Counted from the stretch's first letter, positions 14,999 through 24,694 are shown. The stretch: 37,210 bases of DNA from JAUVKA01 sp964465145 (GCA_964465145.1 CAYXJR010000045.1:1-37210); one strand, 5' to 3'. Numbers and translations are program-made. The notes: generated by a model not told the origin, from the sequence alone.

Positions 14999-16960
14999 AT
15001 GAAAAGATTATGGTTTCTTTTGCTGTTCCTTGCAGGGATCAATGCCTCCTTTGGCCAGGCAGGAGATATTCTCGGATCCTTACTGGAGGGTTTAACTGAA
15101 ATGGAGGAAAGTGAATATAATATGTTGATTGAAGATCTGGAGGACATGATGGAAAATCCCTTAAGCCTGGCCGATATTAGCAGGGATAGGCTTAGGGCTC
15201 TTCCATTCCTGACAGATATTCAGATTGATGCCTTGTTGGGGTATAAAGATTCAACAGCAGCATCTCTTTCCTGGGAGAAAATATTAATATCGATTTCAGC
15301 AAGCCCTATGCAAAGGGAGATCCTGCCGAAGCTGATATTTCTGAAAGACAGCCAGCAGCAATATCATAATTATAATAAGCCTGTCAGGTATAACTTTATG
15401 ACGACCTGGTGGAGGAATATTGAAAGGGCTGAGGGTTATAAGGGTATGGAGGATGGAGCCGGATTTGAAGGGCCCGCATATGGCTTAAGGTCGAGGGCAC
15501 AGGTTTCAGGCAGGGATTTCAGCATAAAGGTTTTGGCGGAATCTGATCCCGGCGAAAAGGATTTCCGTATGCCAGACCACAGATCGGCCGGCATTGAGCT
15601 TTCCCCGGGCAAGCGGTTGGTTAAAATTCTTTTCGGCGATTATCATTTTACCATGGGGCAGGGCCTTGGAATGGGAACCAGGCCTGTGTTCAGCTCCTGG
15701 AAATCCGATCCCCACCTTCAATTGAGAAAAACCACCGGGTTCAGTCTGCATGGAAGCTCAGATGAGAACCGGTTTTTAAGAGGTGGGGCTTTTCAGTTTA
15801 ATAAGAATGATTTAACGGGAAGGATCTTCATTTCCTCCAGGGATCTGGATGCTACCATAAAGGAACTGGAGCCGGGCCTTAATTATTTTTCCGGGATATA
15901 TTCCACAGGCTTGCATAGGACAAAATCAGAATTATTAAAGAAGGATGCCGTTTATGAGGAGATATCGGGTGTGGAACTTGATTATTCCGGCAACCGGATT
16001 GAAATAGGTGCCCTTTTTGCCGGTTTCAGCTATTCCGAAAAATTTAAAGTTCCGGATGCAGGATCCTGGCCGGTTGATGAGCCGGATTTCAGAAACACCG
16101 CCTTTCGTTATTCAGCCTGGGGCAGGGGGCTCCTGGGCAGAGGCATGCTGGTCGGCGAATTTGCCATGACATCAACCGGAGGTTCTGCAATATGTGCGGC
16201 ATATTCTGGTTTTTACAACAAAGGCCTGGGCTATGTTATTCATTTCGAGAGCAATGAAGAGTCCTTTTTCAGTCGTAATACATCGGTATCATCTTCTGTA
16301 GTAAAAGCCGATGGACAAAGCAAAGGCCGCATTAACGTATTATACCAGCCCCGTAAAAATTGGGGTATACAGGCGGAAATGGGGATCAGCGGGATTGTGG
16401 ATCCGGTATTGGAAGATGGTGGAGCTGATATCTACTTAAATTCAAGATTGTTTTATGAGCTTGATCCTGTGCTTGCGGAAGCCGTTTTTCAGTCCAAATC
16501 CGGTAAAATCCTATGGACCTTCAAAATCAAGGAAAATGATGCCGAAAAAGCTTTTTACTGGCAGGGGGAGATTGGTTTTTCCTCAGCCGATTTTCAGGGG
16601 ATGATTAAAAACCCGGGCACATATTTCTCTGCCAGGTGCAGGTACAATGACCCCGGTGAACATGTCAGCCTGCAGGCCGGCCTAAGCCTGTTTACCGGAA
16701 ATGACAACAGCCATCCATTCTATATCTATGAACCAGATGTATACTACGGCATGAGTTTGCCCGCACTTTCGGGAACAGGAAGCAGGACGTTCTTTCTCCT
16801 TCGCTATAAATTCTTAAAAACTTTTTCCATTGAAATTAAACTTTCGAGGGTTGATTATGATGACAGGGATGAGATTGGGAGTGGATTAGATAGGATTCCT
16901 TTTAATCACAGGACGAGTTTGAAGGTGCAGGTGGTTTATAGAGGGAATTATGAATTATGA
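14999..16960 (+). CDS. Helix-hairpin-helix protein with large outer-membrane barrel
   Basis: From ATG 14999 the 653-residue product has a signal peptide (MKRLWFLLLFLAGINASFGQ), an acidic helix (about 30-50), and a helix-hairpin-helix unit (about 53-85: NPLSLADISRDRLRALPFLT then DIQIDALLGYKDS). The rest, from about 120 on, is beta-strand rich and barrel-like (FGDYHFTMGQGLGMG, RTFFLLRYKFLKTFSIEIKL). This architecture, an HhH unit exported with a barrel, is known only as uncharacterised outer-membrane proteins of Bacteroidota. The HhH unit usually binds DNA, so a role in DNA capture or uptake at the surface is possible but unproven. The last codons (NYEL and stop) are encoded by the aattatg repeat. 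Confidence 0.75.
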   Translation: MKRLWFLLLFLAGINASFGQAGDILGSLLEGLTEMEESEYNMLIEDLEDMMENPLSLADISRDRLRALPFLTDIQIDALLGYKDSTAASLSWEKILISISASPMQREILPKLIFLKDSQQQYHNYNKPVRYNFMTTWWRNIERAEGYKGMEDGAGFEGPAYGLRSRAQVSGRDFSIKVLAESDPGEKDFRMPDHRSAGIELSPGKRLVKILFGDYHFTMGQGLGMGTRPVFSSWKSDPHLQLRKTTGFSLHGSSDENRFLRGGAFQFNKNDLTGRIFISSRDLDATIKELEPGLNYFSGIYSTGLHRTKSELLKKDAVYEEISGVELDYSGNRIEIGALFAGFSYSEKFKVPDAGSWPVDEPDFRNTAFRYSAWGRGLLGRGMLVGEFAMTSTGGSAICAAYSGFYNKGLGYVIHFESNEESFFSRNTSVSSSVVKADGQSKGRINVLYQPRKNWGIQAEMGISGIVDPVLEDGGADIYLNSRLFYELDPVLAEAVFQSKSGKILWTFKIKENDAEKAFYWQGEIGFSSADFQGMIKNPGTYFSARCRYNDPGEHVSLQAGLSLFTGNDNSHPFYIYEPDVYYGMSLPALSGTGSRTFFLLRYKFLKTFSIEIKLSRVDYDDRDEIGSGLDRIPFNHRTSLKVQVVYRGNYEL

Positions 16961-17210
16961 ATTATGGAGGAGCCCAAGTTCGGGAAGCCGAGCATGCTGA
17001 ATCCGCTAAAGATTTTATTCATAAGCTATCTATAGCCCAAAAAGAAGCTAACGAAACGCTGTACTGGCTTGAATTGCTGAAAGAATCTGAATATATAATC
17101 CAAAAGGATTTTGATAGTTTTTATTATGAGGCAGAAGATATCAAAAAGATTATAACGTCAATCATCCTAACCATGAAATCCAAATAATTCATAATTCATA
17201 ATTCATAATT
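16946..17210. repeat. Inverted pair of AT-rich heptamer repeats around a gene fragment
   Basis: At 16946-16966 the unit aattatg occurs three times; at 17184-17210 its complement (ataattc/attcata) occurs three to four times. The two blocks are inverted relative to each other and enclose the truncated four-helix-bundle gene. They also encode the stop codons of the HhH-barrel gene (16958-16960), the bundle gene (17185-17187) and, on the other strand, the PatB-like gene (17203-17205). Confidence 0.8.
16957..17187 (+). pseudogene. Truncated four-helix-bundle (S23-type) protein
   Basis: The 76-codon frame reads GAQVREAEHAESAKDFIHKL, then SIAQKEANETLYWLELLKES, which is the conserved C-terminal two thirds of the four-helix-bundle (23S rRNA intervening sequence-type) family. 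The family normally carries about 45 more N-terminal residues, including the first helix and an SGTSIGAN-like turn. Here MNYGG, encoded by the flanking repeat, replaces them. The frame is otherwise intact, so a short protein may still be made, but it lacks a full bundle. It overlaps the upstream stop (ATGA). The gene fragment is enclosed by inverted repeats, suggesting that it arrived with them. Confidence 0.65.
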
Positions 17211-18384
17211 TTTTAAGTTCTTCTTTCAACTGAACAAGTGCCTGTTCCAGCTGAGTTTTCGGACAAGCAAAGTTTATCCTCATAAACCCCTCACCGCCAG
17301 GGCCGAACATTGTTCCCGGGTTCAGGCCCACGCCAACATCATGGATCATCCAACGGTTAAGATCTTTGTCGTTCATTCCCAGGGCGGAGAAATCCATCCA
17401 GGCGAGATAAGTGGCTTCGGGGACGAGTATTCTGATGCCGGGGAGTTCTTTATTCACGAAATCCACGAGGTAGTCGCGGTTTGATTTGAGGTAGGCAAGC
17501 AGTAGCTGCATCCAGTCCCAACCTTTGGAATAGGCTGTCATGGTAGCTATCGAGCCGAAAAGGCTGCCCCCTCCGATATGGACTGTCTGCATCAGGTCTT
17601 CGTACCTTTTCTTTATTCCCTCATCGGGGATCACGACCACGGAAGTTGCAAGTCCTGCGAGGTTGAATGATTTCGATGCCGCCATGCAGGTAATGGTCCT
17701 TACCTTATGTTCACCAACAGCCTCAACGAAAGGTGTGTGCACGGCAGGTTCAAAAATAAGGTCGGCATGGATTTCATCCGAGACAATGAATATTTTATGT
17801 TTGCTACAGATCCCGGCTAATTTCCGAAGTTCATCTGGTGTCCAGACTGATCCACCCGGATTGTGTGGATTACACAGGATCAACATTTTTGTTTTGGTGG
17901 TGATGTTATCTTCCAGCTTATCAAAATCCATGCACAGTCGCCCATCCTTCTCAACAAGAGGATTATAGGATAGATTCCGTTCCAAACCCTGTATGCTTTT
18001 AAAAAAAGGGAAATACACCGGAGGTTGCACCAGGATTTCATCTCCGGGTTGGGTGAATCCCAGGACAGCCAGGGAAACAGCTGAAACCACACCGGGGGAA
18101 AAACTAATCCAATCGGGGTGAATTTCCCAATTGTATTTTCTTAAGGCCCAATCGCGGAATGACTGATTGAATGCCGAAGGACGGAAAGTGTAACCCAGTA
18201 CCGGATGTTCCAATCTGTCGCGGAGGCTGTCCAGGATAAAGTCGGGAGTTTCAAAATCCATATCAGCAACCCAGAGGGGGATCAGGTCAGGATTCTTGAA
18301 ATACAGGGAACGGAGGTCCCATTTTACACAATTAGTTTCTTTTCTGTCAATTATCTGGTCGAAGTTGTATTTTTTTTTGTGCAT
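17203..18384 (-). CDS. patB: PatB/MalY-type PLP-dependent C-S lyase
   Basis: From ATG 18384 the protein has 393 residues (an upstream TTG at 18399 is less likely). Marks are PLWVADMDFETP and the substrate-pocket region near the N terminus, ILCNPHNPGG, VSDEIHADL, and the PLP lysine in MAASKSFNLAGL (about residue 238). These identify the fold-type I aminotransferase-like C-S lyases that split cystathionine or cysteine conjugates to pyruvate, ammonia and a thiol. The final Leu and stop codon are supplied by the AT-rich repeat. The gene lies 96 bases downstream of the class IV aminotransferase gene, on the same strand. Confidence 0.88.
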   Translation of the reverse strand: MHKKKYNFDQIIDRKETNCVKWDLRSLYFKNPDLIPLWVADMDFETPDFILDSLRDRLEHPVLGYTFRPSAFNQSFRDWALRKYNWEIHPDWISFSPGVVSAVSLAVLGFTQPGDEILVQPPVYFPFFKSIQGLERNLSYNPLVEKDGRLCMDFDKLEDNITTKTKMLILCNPHNPGGSVWTPDELRKLAGICSKHKIFIVSDEIHADLIFEPAVHTPFVEAVGEHKVRTITCMAASKSFNLAGLATSVVVIPDEGIKKRYEDLMQTVHIGGGSLFGSIATMTAYSKGWDWMQLLLAYLKSNRDYLVDFVNKELPGIRILVPEATYLAWMDFSALGMNDKDLNRWMIHDVGVGLNPGTMFGPGGEGFMRINFACPKTQLEQALVQLKEELKKL

Positions 18385-18480
18385 ATAAAAGGTTTTCAAT
18401 AATCAGATTTACAAGTTCTTGATTGTCCTAATTCATTTTCAGTCACTGGAAAACAACCTTGGGGTTTATTTTGTTTCATC

Positions 18481-19287
18481 TCATTTCCCACTTGAGATAA
18501 TATTTTTTATGCTGTTCTGTATTTTTTCTTCGTATGCAATCCGAAGGATATTGCAGGTTGACGAATAGCAGTCAAAGTGAAATGAACCTATACTCCTGAT
18601 TGGTAATATTCCTGGAGAGGTGCCGGTAATGAAGAATGACTGAAAACCGCCTATGTCCGACTTGTGAATTGTCCCCTCTCTGAGAGGAATTCTTCTTTGC
18701 CGGGAGAGATCGATTATGATTTGCCTGGTTATGCCTGGGAGGATCATGTCCAGTGGTGGTGTCACCAGTATGCCCTTTTGCAATCCAAAAAGATTCGACC
18801 GGCTTCCTTCCAGGAGAAATCCTTCAGGAGAGGTCAGTATCACTTCATACACATTGGTGTTGTGGATAATTTTGTCGGCTGCAAGGCGAACCTCCTTATT
18901 CCAGGTCTTGACATTCGGATTAGTCCTTTGAATATTAACCAGGCTAACTACTACCCCTTTTTGGTAATCAGCAAGATTAGGATAATGATGAGGAATAAAA
19001 CCAATTTGTATTGTCCCATCTTCTCTGGCAGCCTGGATTCGGATATTGCCATTTCTGATCTTCTCCTCCCGGATGAGATTAAAAATACCTTCAATCAGAG
19101 CTGTCTGGGTATATAATAATGGGATGTTGGTTATTTGCGACGCTTTCCATAAGCGTTCAATATGTTCAGGAAGAAAAACAGGAGAAGCATTCATTACCCT
19201 GACTACTTCATAGATCCATCCTGATGATGCTGGCTTGGGGTATGATTCAAGGGATCCATTCTGTATGAAGCCGTTATTCCAAAACAT
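18481..19287 (-). CDS. Class IV aminotransferase (aminodeoxychorismate lyase-like)
   Basis: From ATG 19287 the protein has 268 residues (the upstream start codon at 19296 is TTG). The PLP lysine is in NVKTWNKE (about residue 127), followed by VYEVILTSPEGFLLEGSRSNLF, the E-G-S-R-S-N-L-F cofactor motif of fold-type IV enzymes. Late segments ILPGITRQIIIDL and FFITGTSPGILPI are also typical. Its short length and the absence of branched-chain aminotransferase landmarks suggest PabC or a related lyase of folate synthesis rather than IlvE. It follows priA by 63 bases. Confidence 0.75.
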   Translation of the reverse strand: MFWNNGFIQNGSLESYPKPASSGWIYEVVRVMNASPVFLPEHIERLWKASQITNIPLLYTQTALIEGIFNLIREEKIRNGNIRIQAAREDGTIQIGFIPHHYPNLADYQKGVVVSLVNIQRTNPNVKTWNKEVRLAADKIIHNTNVYEVILTSPEGFLLEGSRSNLFGLQKGILVTPPLDMILPGITRQIIIDLSRQRRIPLREGTIHKSDIGGFQSFFITGTSPGILPIRSIGSFHFDCYSSTCNILRIAYEEKIQNSIKNIISSGK

Positions 19288-19350
19288 GGTTGACAAATAT
19301 AGAAAATTAGTTGATCGGGAAATGGGAGATCTTTGGGGAATAAAAAGATT

Positions 19351-21816
19351 TTACATTGGATCAACATCCGGCTGAATAATAACCGGTCTGAAAGTTTTAT
19401 CCTGCTTCATCTGGTGTTGGATCTCCCGGATTTTGGTCCGTATTTGTGTCAGTTCTTTACCTTTCCCCGATTTGATCAGAATGGTTCTCAAATAGAGGGA
19501 TTGAACCCTGGACACTGGAGGAGCCTGGGGGCCCAGTATTTGTGTTGTCCACATTCGCCGCAATTCCCTGGCAAAAACATGAGCACAACGGTTAACCAGT
19601 TCGGAGTTTTTATGTTTGAAAGTAAGTTGGATAAGGCGTGAATACGGAGGGTAAATGAAAGATTGTCGTTCTGACATTTCCCATTGATACAGGCTCATGT
19701 AATTGTTATGCAGAACCTGTTGCAAAACACGGTGTGATGGGTCGCTGGTTTGAACAATTACCAGACCCTGGTTTTTTTTGCGGCCCGCCCGCCCGCTTAC
19801 CTGGGTGATAAGCTGAAAGCTCCTTTCAAATGACCGGAAGTCGGGGAAATGGAGGAGATTATCGGCATTTACAATTCCCACAACTTTTACATGATCAAAA
19901 TCCAGCCCTTTAGATATCATCTGAGTTCCAATGAGAATATCAGTTTTTCGATTCTCAAAGTCGCCGATGATCCTGGCATAGCCTTTTTTTGAGCGGGCTG
20001 CATCCAGATCCAGACGGGCTACTCTGGCATCCGGGAAAAGGATCTGAATCTCATCCTCTATTTTTTCTGTTCCGGCACCCTTAGCCAACAAACCCGTGCT
20101 TCCACATTTGGTGCACTGAGATTGTAATTTTTCATGGTAACCACAATAATGACAAACTAATCGACTTTGGTTTTTATGAACGGTCAGACTTACATCGCAA
20201 TCTCTGCATTTAGGAATATGTCCACAATTGTCGCAGATCATATATGGGCTGTATCCACGTCGGTTTTGGAATAGAATGATTTGTTCATTGTTTACCAGGG
20301 CCTCATCGATAGCGGTGAGTAGTTCAGGGGTAAAATGCCCCCGCATTTTTTTTTTGCGGTAAGCCTCTTTAGAATTAGCTAAATGAATTTCCGGCATCAG
20401 GATCTGGCTAAAACGCTCGTTTATTTCAACCAGACCGTATTTACCGGATCGGGCATTGTAATAGGATTCCAGTGAAGGGGTAGCTGACCCCAGGAGGACG
20501 TGGGCTCCATAGATCTGACCCAGTATAATGGCAGAATCCCTTGCCTGGTAGCGGGGAGCAGGATCCAGCTGTTTATATGATATCTCGTGCTCCTCATCAA
20601 CTATTATGAGGCCCAGGTTATGAAAGGGAAGAAAAACTGCAGAGCGAGCTCCTAAAAAAATTTTGCACGGACTGTCAGGTTTGGACGCACTATTCCAAAT
20701 CTCCACTCTCTCAGCATCCGAAAAACGTGAATGGAAAACCCCGACCTTTTCCCCAAAGACTGCCCTTAAACGGTTAATAATCTGAGTTGTAAGTGCTATT
20801 TCAGGGAGCAAATACAAAACTTGTTTTCCTTGATTCAATTCGCGGAGTATCAAATGAATATAAATCTCGGTTTTCCCACTGGAAGTTACCCCATGGAGCA
20901 GGGAGACCTTATTTTCCTTGAAATGATTTAGTATTTGCTGGTGTGCCAGGTCCTGAGCTGGGGTAAGGAATTTTACCTCCTGAACCTGTTCAGGAAGGTA
21001 TTCTATCCTGCTAATGATTATGGTTTTCTTCAACAGGATCTTTTTCTTTACCAGGGCATTAATGGGGCCATAAGCTTCACCAATTTCTTTAAGCAGTTCT
21101 CCCATTGGAATATCTTGTCTTTTCTGATCTTTTTTGGTCTGAAGGTCGAGGAAAGTTAGCAGGCATTTTTCCTGTTTTGGTGCTCGCTGCAAGGATTCGA
21201 GCAATAAGCCAAGGCCCTTTTCACTCTTATGCTCAGGATTTATGCACAAAACCGTTTGGATTTTTGGTTTATAGCTCTGGCTAACTTTTTCCTCCAGGCA
21301 GATGGCGGATTTATCGATCAGATTTTTTATTACAGGAAGGGGATTTTTCCTTTTCATCATCCCGCCTAATTCTTCCAGGCTTGAGCCGGGATTGTGGCGT
21401 ATAAACTGAAGAGCTAATTCTTCAAATTCCGTTAGAGCTTCATAATTGTCAAAAGAATCCAGGTATTGAATTCTTGTTTGGCTTTCCAGTTTTAAACCGG
21501 AAGGAAGGGCGGCCTTCATCACTTCTCCCAGGGTGCAGAGGTAATAATCCGACAACCATTCCCAAAATCTCCTATGAGGTTTCTGGATCAGTGGATCTTT
21601 ATCCAATAATCCCAGGATCGCTTTGGCCTCTTCATGTGGTGCCTGGTTGTGGATACGCCAAACTATAGCAGAGTAAATCCTTTTCCGGCCAAATTGGACC
21701 ATCACACGATGTCCAGGACGGACTATATCAACAAATCCAGATGGGAGGCTGTAGGTATAAGTCTCTCCAAGGGCAAGAGGTAAAACAACATCAGCATATA
21801 TCCTGGATTGGCCCAT
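19351..21816 (-). CDS. priA: Primosomal replication-restart helicase PriA
   Basis: The 821-residue protein has a primosome-type N-terminal DNA-binding region, a Walker A motif GVTSSGKT (about residue 310) and a DEEH box (IIVDEEHEISYKQ, about 405). A zinc region with paired cysteines follows (CDNCGHIPKCRDC, then CHYC and CTKC, about 525-570), and then helicase motifs GTQMISKGLDF and QVSGRAGR. The order and length match full PriA. It reloads the replisome at stalled or recombined forks. It is 38 bases downstream of pfkA, so the two are probably cotranscribed. Confidence 0.95.
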   Translation of the reverse strand: MGQSRIYADVVLPLALGETYTYSLPSGFVDIVRPGHRVMVQFGRKRIYSAIVWRIHNQAPHEEAKAILGLLDKDPLIQKPHRRFWEWLSDYYLCTLGEVMKAALPSGLKLESQTRIQYLDSFDNYEALTEFEELALQFIRHNPGSSLEELGGMMKRKNPLPVIKNLIDKSAICLEEKVSQSYKPKIQTVLCINPEHKSEKGLGLLLESLQRAPKQEKCLLTFLDLQTKKDQKRQDIPMGELLKEIGEAYGPINALVKKKILLKKTIIISRIEYLPEQVQEVKFLTPAQDLAHQQILNHFKENKVSLLHGVTSSGKTEIYIHLILRELNQGKQVLYLLPEIALTTQIINRLRAVFGEKVGVFHSRFSDAERVEIWNSASKPDSPCKIFLGARSAVFLPFHNLGLIIVDEEHEISYKQLDPAPRYQARDSAIILGQIYGAHVLLGSATPSLESYYNARSGKYGLVEINERFSQILMPEIHLANSKEAYRKKKMRGHFTPELLTAIDEALVNNEQIILFQNRRGYSPYMICDNCGHIPKCRDCDVSLTVHKNQSRLVCHYCGYHEKLQSQCTKCGSTGLLAKGAGTEKIEDEIQILFPDARVARLDLDAARSKKGYARIIGDFENRKTDILIGTQMISKGLDFDHVKVVGIVNADNLLHFPDFRSFERSFQLITQVSGRAGRKKNQGLVIVQTSDPSHRVLQQVLHNNYMSLYQWEMSERQSFIYPPYSRLIQLTFKHKNSELVNRCAHVFARELRRMWTTQILGPQAPPVSRVQSLYLRTILIKSGKGKELTQIRTKIREIQHQMKQDKTFRPVIIQPDVDPM

Positions 21817-21853
21817 TTGTTCAGGTAATTTGACCTGGGACCAAAGGTAATGC

Positions 21854-22825
21854 TTAGGTCAGGATATCCGCAACTTCCAGGAGAATTCTGTTGAGGTCGT
21901 GATGGCGCTTGATGGTTTTATTGAAGGGGACATGGGCTATATCATGGTTTGCAAATCCAATCATGATAGATCTCTGGTTATCGATAAGAGCTTCCACCGC
22001 TGCTACACCCAAACGGCTTGCAAGGAAACGGTCAAAGGCCGATGGGGAACCACCCCTTTGCATATGACCCAGTACATTAACCCTGACATCATATTCCTTA
22101 AAATCATCTTTTACACGTTGTGCAATCTCATAAGCACCGCCCAGGTTATTTCCTTCAGCAACAAGAATTATATTGGATGGCTTCTTCCCTTTTCCGTTAA
22201 GATAGTTATAAAGGCCCTTTTCCTGGTTTTCAACTTCCGGTATAAGGATTGCTTCCGCACCTGTAGCTATGCCTGAATGAAGAGCAATAAAACCAGCTCC
22301 CCTGCCCATCACTTCAATAAAAAATAACCTGCCGTGGGCACTGGCAGTATCTCTGATACGATCCACAGCCTCTACCACTGTGTTTAATGCAGTGTCATAT
22401 CCTATGGTAAAATCTGTCCCGAAAAGATCATTGTCAATTGTTCCGGGAAGCCCAACAAAGGGGATATTATATTCCTGGCAAAAAATATTCGCCCCGGCAA
22501 AAGATCCGTCTCCTCCTATTACAACACAGGCATCAATTTCTGCCTTTTGCAGCTGGTTATATGCTTTATTGCGGCCCTCTTCTGTCGTGAATTCCTTACT
22601 GCGTGCCGTGCCAAGAATTGTCCCGCCACGTTGTATAATATTTCCAACATCTACGGACTTCAGGGGAATGAAATCCCCGGCGATCATGCCTTTATAGCCG
22701 TTCCTAATTCCAATAGCTTCAATTCCGTGATAAATACTTGCCCTCACAACAGCCCTGATGGCTGCATTCATTCCGGGTGCATCTCCTCCTGAGGTAAAAA
22801 CTCCAATTCTCTTTATGTTGGTCAT
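21854..22825 (-). CDS. pfkA: ATP-dependent 6-phosphofructokinase
   Basis: The 323-residue protein carries the GGDAPGMN nucleotide motif, GGDGSFAGA, PGTIDNDLFG with the catalytic Asp region, and GYDTALNTVVEA, all typical of the PfkA group. GGDGS (rather than GGDDT) indicates ATP rather than pyrophosphate use. It phosphorylates fructose 6-phosphate in glycolysis. It is 102 bases downstream of cmk and upstream of priA. Confidence 0.96.
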   Translation of the reverse strand: MTNIKRIGVFTSGGDAPGMNAAIRAVVRASIYHGIEAIGIRNGYKGMIAGDFIPLKSVDVGNIIQRGGTILGTARSKEFTTEEGRNKAYNQLQKAEIDACVVIGGDGSFAGANIFCQEYNIPFVGLPGTIDNDLFGTDFTIGYDTALNTVVEAVDRIRDTASAHGRLFFIEVMGRGAGFIALHSGIATGAEAILIPEVENQEKGLYNYLNGKGKKPSNIILVAEGNNLGGAYEIAQRVKDDFKEYDVRVNVLGHMQRGGSPSAFDRFLASRLGVAAVEALIDNQRSIMIGFANHDIAHVPFNKTIKRHHDLNRILLEVADILT

Positions 22826-22927
22826 GACAAGCTTGTATTTTAATATTCTGAAAAATCATGCGAAGTTAATCAAAGGAATTTAATTGTGGAATTGCGATGA
22901 TTGGACAATAAGGGCAAAAGGTCTGGA

Positions 22928-23632
22928 TTACTCCTGGTGGGGAAAACGCTCCCGAATCAGCTCCATTATCCAATCCAATTGTTCTTCGCGGGACAGGTTA
23001 CTATTGTCAATCAGGATGGCATCCTCTGCCTGCTTCAGAGGACTCTCCTCTCTGTTCGAGTCGATGAAATCGCGTTGTTGAACATTATCGAGTATATCTT
23101 CCAGGCTGACACGACTGCCCTTGGCCTTAAGTTCGTCGAATCGTCTTTTTGCACGTACTTCGGGAGATGCAGTCATGAATATTTTTAGTTCAGCCTGTGG
23201 ATATACCACTGTTCCAATATCCCGTCCATCCATAACAATCCCCTTTCCCTTGCCGAGTTCCCGCTGAAGTTTCACCATGGCTTTCCTGACAAAAGCGATT
23301 TTACTCACGGGACTAACCAGATTGGACACCTGGATTTCACGGATCTCATTTTCCACGTTCTGGCCGTTGAGGAAAGTTTCAGCCTGCCCTGTTACGGCAT
23401 TTCGGACAAAATGAATATGGATCTCATCTATTCGTTCTTTCAAATTTTCTTGTAGTACTTCGTTGTCCTTTATTAGGCCTTGATTCATACAAAATAATGT
23501 AACTGCCCTATACATAGCACCGCTGTCTACGTATGTATAGCCAAGTTTTTTGGCCAGTTCCTTAGCTACGGTACTTTTCCCACTGGAAGAATGTCCATCG
23601 ATGGCAATGGTGATTTTTTGATCCAGTTTCAT
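22928..23632 (-). CDS. cmk: Cytidylate kinase
   Basis: The 234-residue protein has a P-loop GHSSSGKST near the N terminus, YVDSGAMYRA, and the DGRDIGTVV motif. A LID-like stretch (AKRRFDELKAKG) and the conserved ending DAILIDNSNLSREEQ follow. It phosphorylates CMP and dCMP. Its ATG lies 18 bases after the porQ stop. Confidence 0.96.
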   Translation of the reverse strand: MKLDQKITIAIDGHSSSGKSTVAKELAKKLGYTYVDSGAMYRAVTLFCMNQGLIKDNEVLQENLKERIDEIHIHFVRNAVTGQAETFLNGQNVENEIREIQVSNLVSPVSKIAFVRKAMVKLQRELGKGKGIVMDGRDIGTVVYPQAELKIFMTASPEVRAKRRFDELKAKGSRVSLEDILDNVQQRDFIDSNREESPLKQAEDAILIDNSNLSREEQLDWIMELIRERFPHQE

Positions 23633-23650
23633 AGTAGGTGTATTTTGATT

Positions 23651-24694
23651 TTAGAAATCATCCAAATCAGTGGTGAGTGTAAGCAGGTGGCTAACACCGG
23701 CAACGTGGTAATTGGCCAGAGAATAATCAAGGATGAACTGTTTTAGGTGCAAACCCAACCCGAAGGACATTCCTGAGGCTGAGTTTCTGGTACCCAATTT
23801 CAGTTCGGCTCTGCGACGGAAGTTATACCCAAATCGAAAACTGATAGCTTTACCAGGTACAAATTCAACTCCTAATCCTAAGTGGTCCAAGGTTTTAAGT
23901 GCTGTTTCTTCAAAATTGTTCTTAAACAGCTTTTCCCCTGTGGCCGGATCAGTATCGTCACCGGGTTTAATGACATCCAGATTATATTTTTCGAGGTGTT
24001 GCAGATTGACCGACAAGTTAAAAGGAGCATGTTTAATTTTATAATTAAAACCTGCTAACAATTCAAAGGGTATCGGCTCTCTCGTGGGGTTGTAATAAGT
24101 TGTTAACTGGGTCCCTACGTTCCTTGCAACAATAGCAGCTGAAAATAATTGTCCGGGTGCACGATATAACAGGGCTGCGTCCCCGGCTATCCCCCAGGAA
24201 TGGTATCGTTCAAAAACGGAATAAATGGGCTTAATGCTTAATCCAATACTAAATACGGAATCCAGCTGATACCCCCAGGAAATACCCAGGTTGTATTCTG
24301 CGGCCTGAAAGCTGCCGGTTATTTCACCGTATTCATTGGCTTCGATGAAGTCGCCATAGGAAATATAAAATATCTGGGCACTGAAGGTGCCTAATTTGCC
24401 GGCCGACCTGGCATAACCAACCTGTCCATATTGTATGTCGGAGAAATAATTGACATAGCTTAAACTGATCTGGTTCCCCATCTCTGGAGACAGGTATGCC
24501 GGGTTTTCTCTTACCAGCGAAAGGTCAGGTTTATTAGCGGCAACAATGTTTCCGCTCAGTGCGGCAGACTTTGCGCCTGCGGTCAATCCCAAAAAGCCAT
24601 ACGTATAACTTCCCCCTACCTGGGCAAGGGATATCATGGGCATAATTGTCAGTAAAACCAGGAATGTTACCCTTATGAGCCTAATTCGCATCAT
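23651..24694 (-). CDS. porQ: Type IX secretion system protein PorQ-like
   Basis: Using the ATG at 24694 the product is 347 residues with a signal peptide ending MISLAQVGG; a second ATG follows directly at 24691. The mature start GSYTYGFLGLTAGAKSAALSGN and the early NPAYLSPEMGNQISLSYVNY block fit PorQ of the type IX system, an outer-membrane beta-barrel of the FadL-like group. In many Bacteroidota, porQ is followed by cmk, as here. PorQ takes part in the outer-membrane attachment complex that receives cargo with C-terminal signal domains. Confidence 0.85.
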   Translation of the reverse strand: MMRIRLIRVTFLVLLTIMPMISLAQVGGSYTYGFLGLTAGAKSAALSGNIVAANKPDLSLVRENPAYLSPEMGNQISLSYVNYFSDIQYGQVGYARSAGKLGTFSAQIFYISYGDFIEANEYGEITGSFQAAEYNLGISWGYQLDSVFSIGLSIKPIYSVFERYHSWGIAGDAALLYRAPGQLFSAAIVARNVGTQLTTYYNPTREPIPFELLAGFNYKIKHAPFNLSVNLQHLEKYNLDVIKPGDDTDPATGEKLFKNNFEETALKTLDHLGLGVEFVPGKAISFRFGYNFRRRAELKLGTRNSASGMSFGLGLHLKQFILDYSLANYHVAGVSHLLTLTTDLDDF

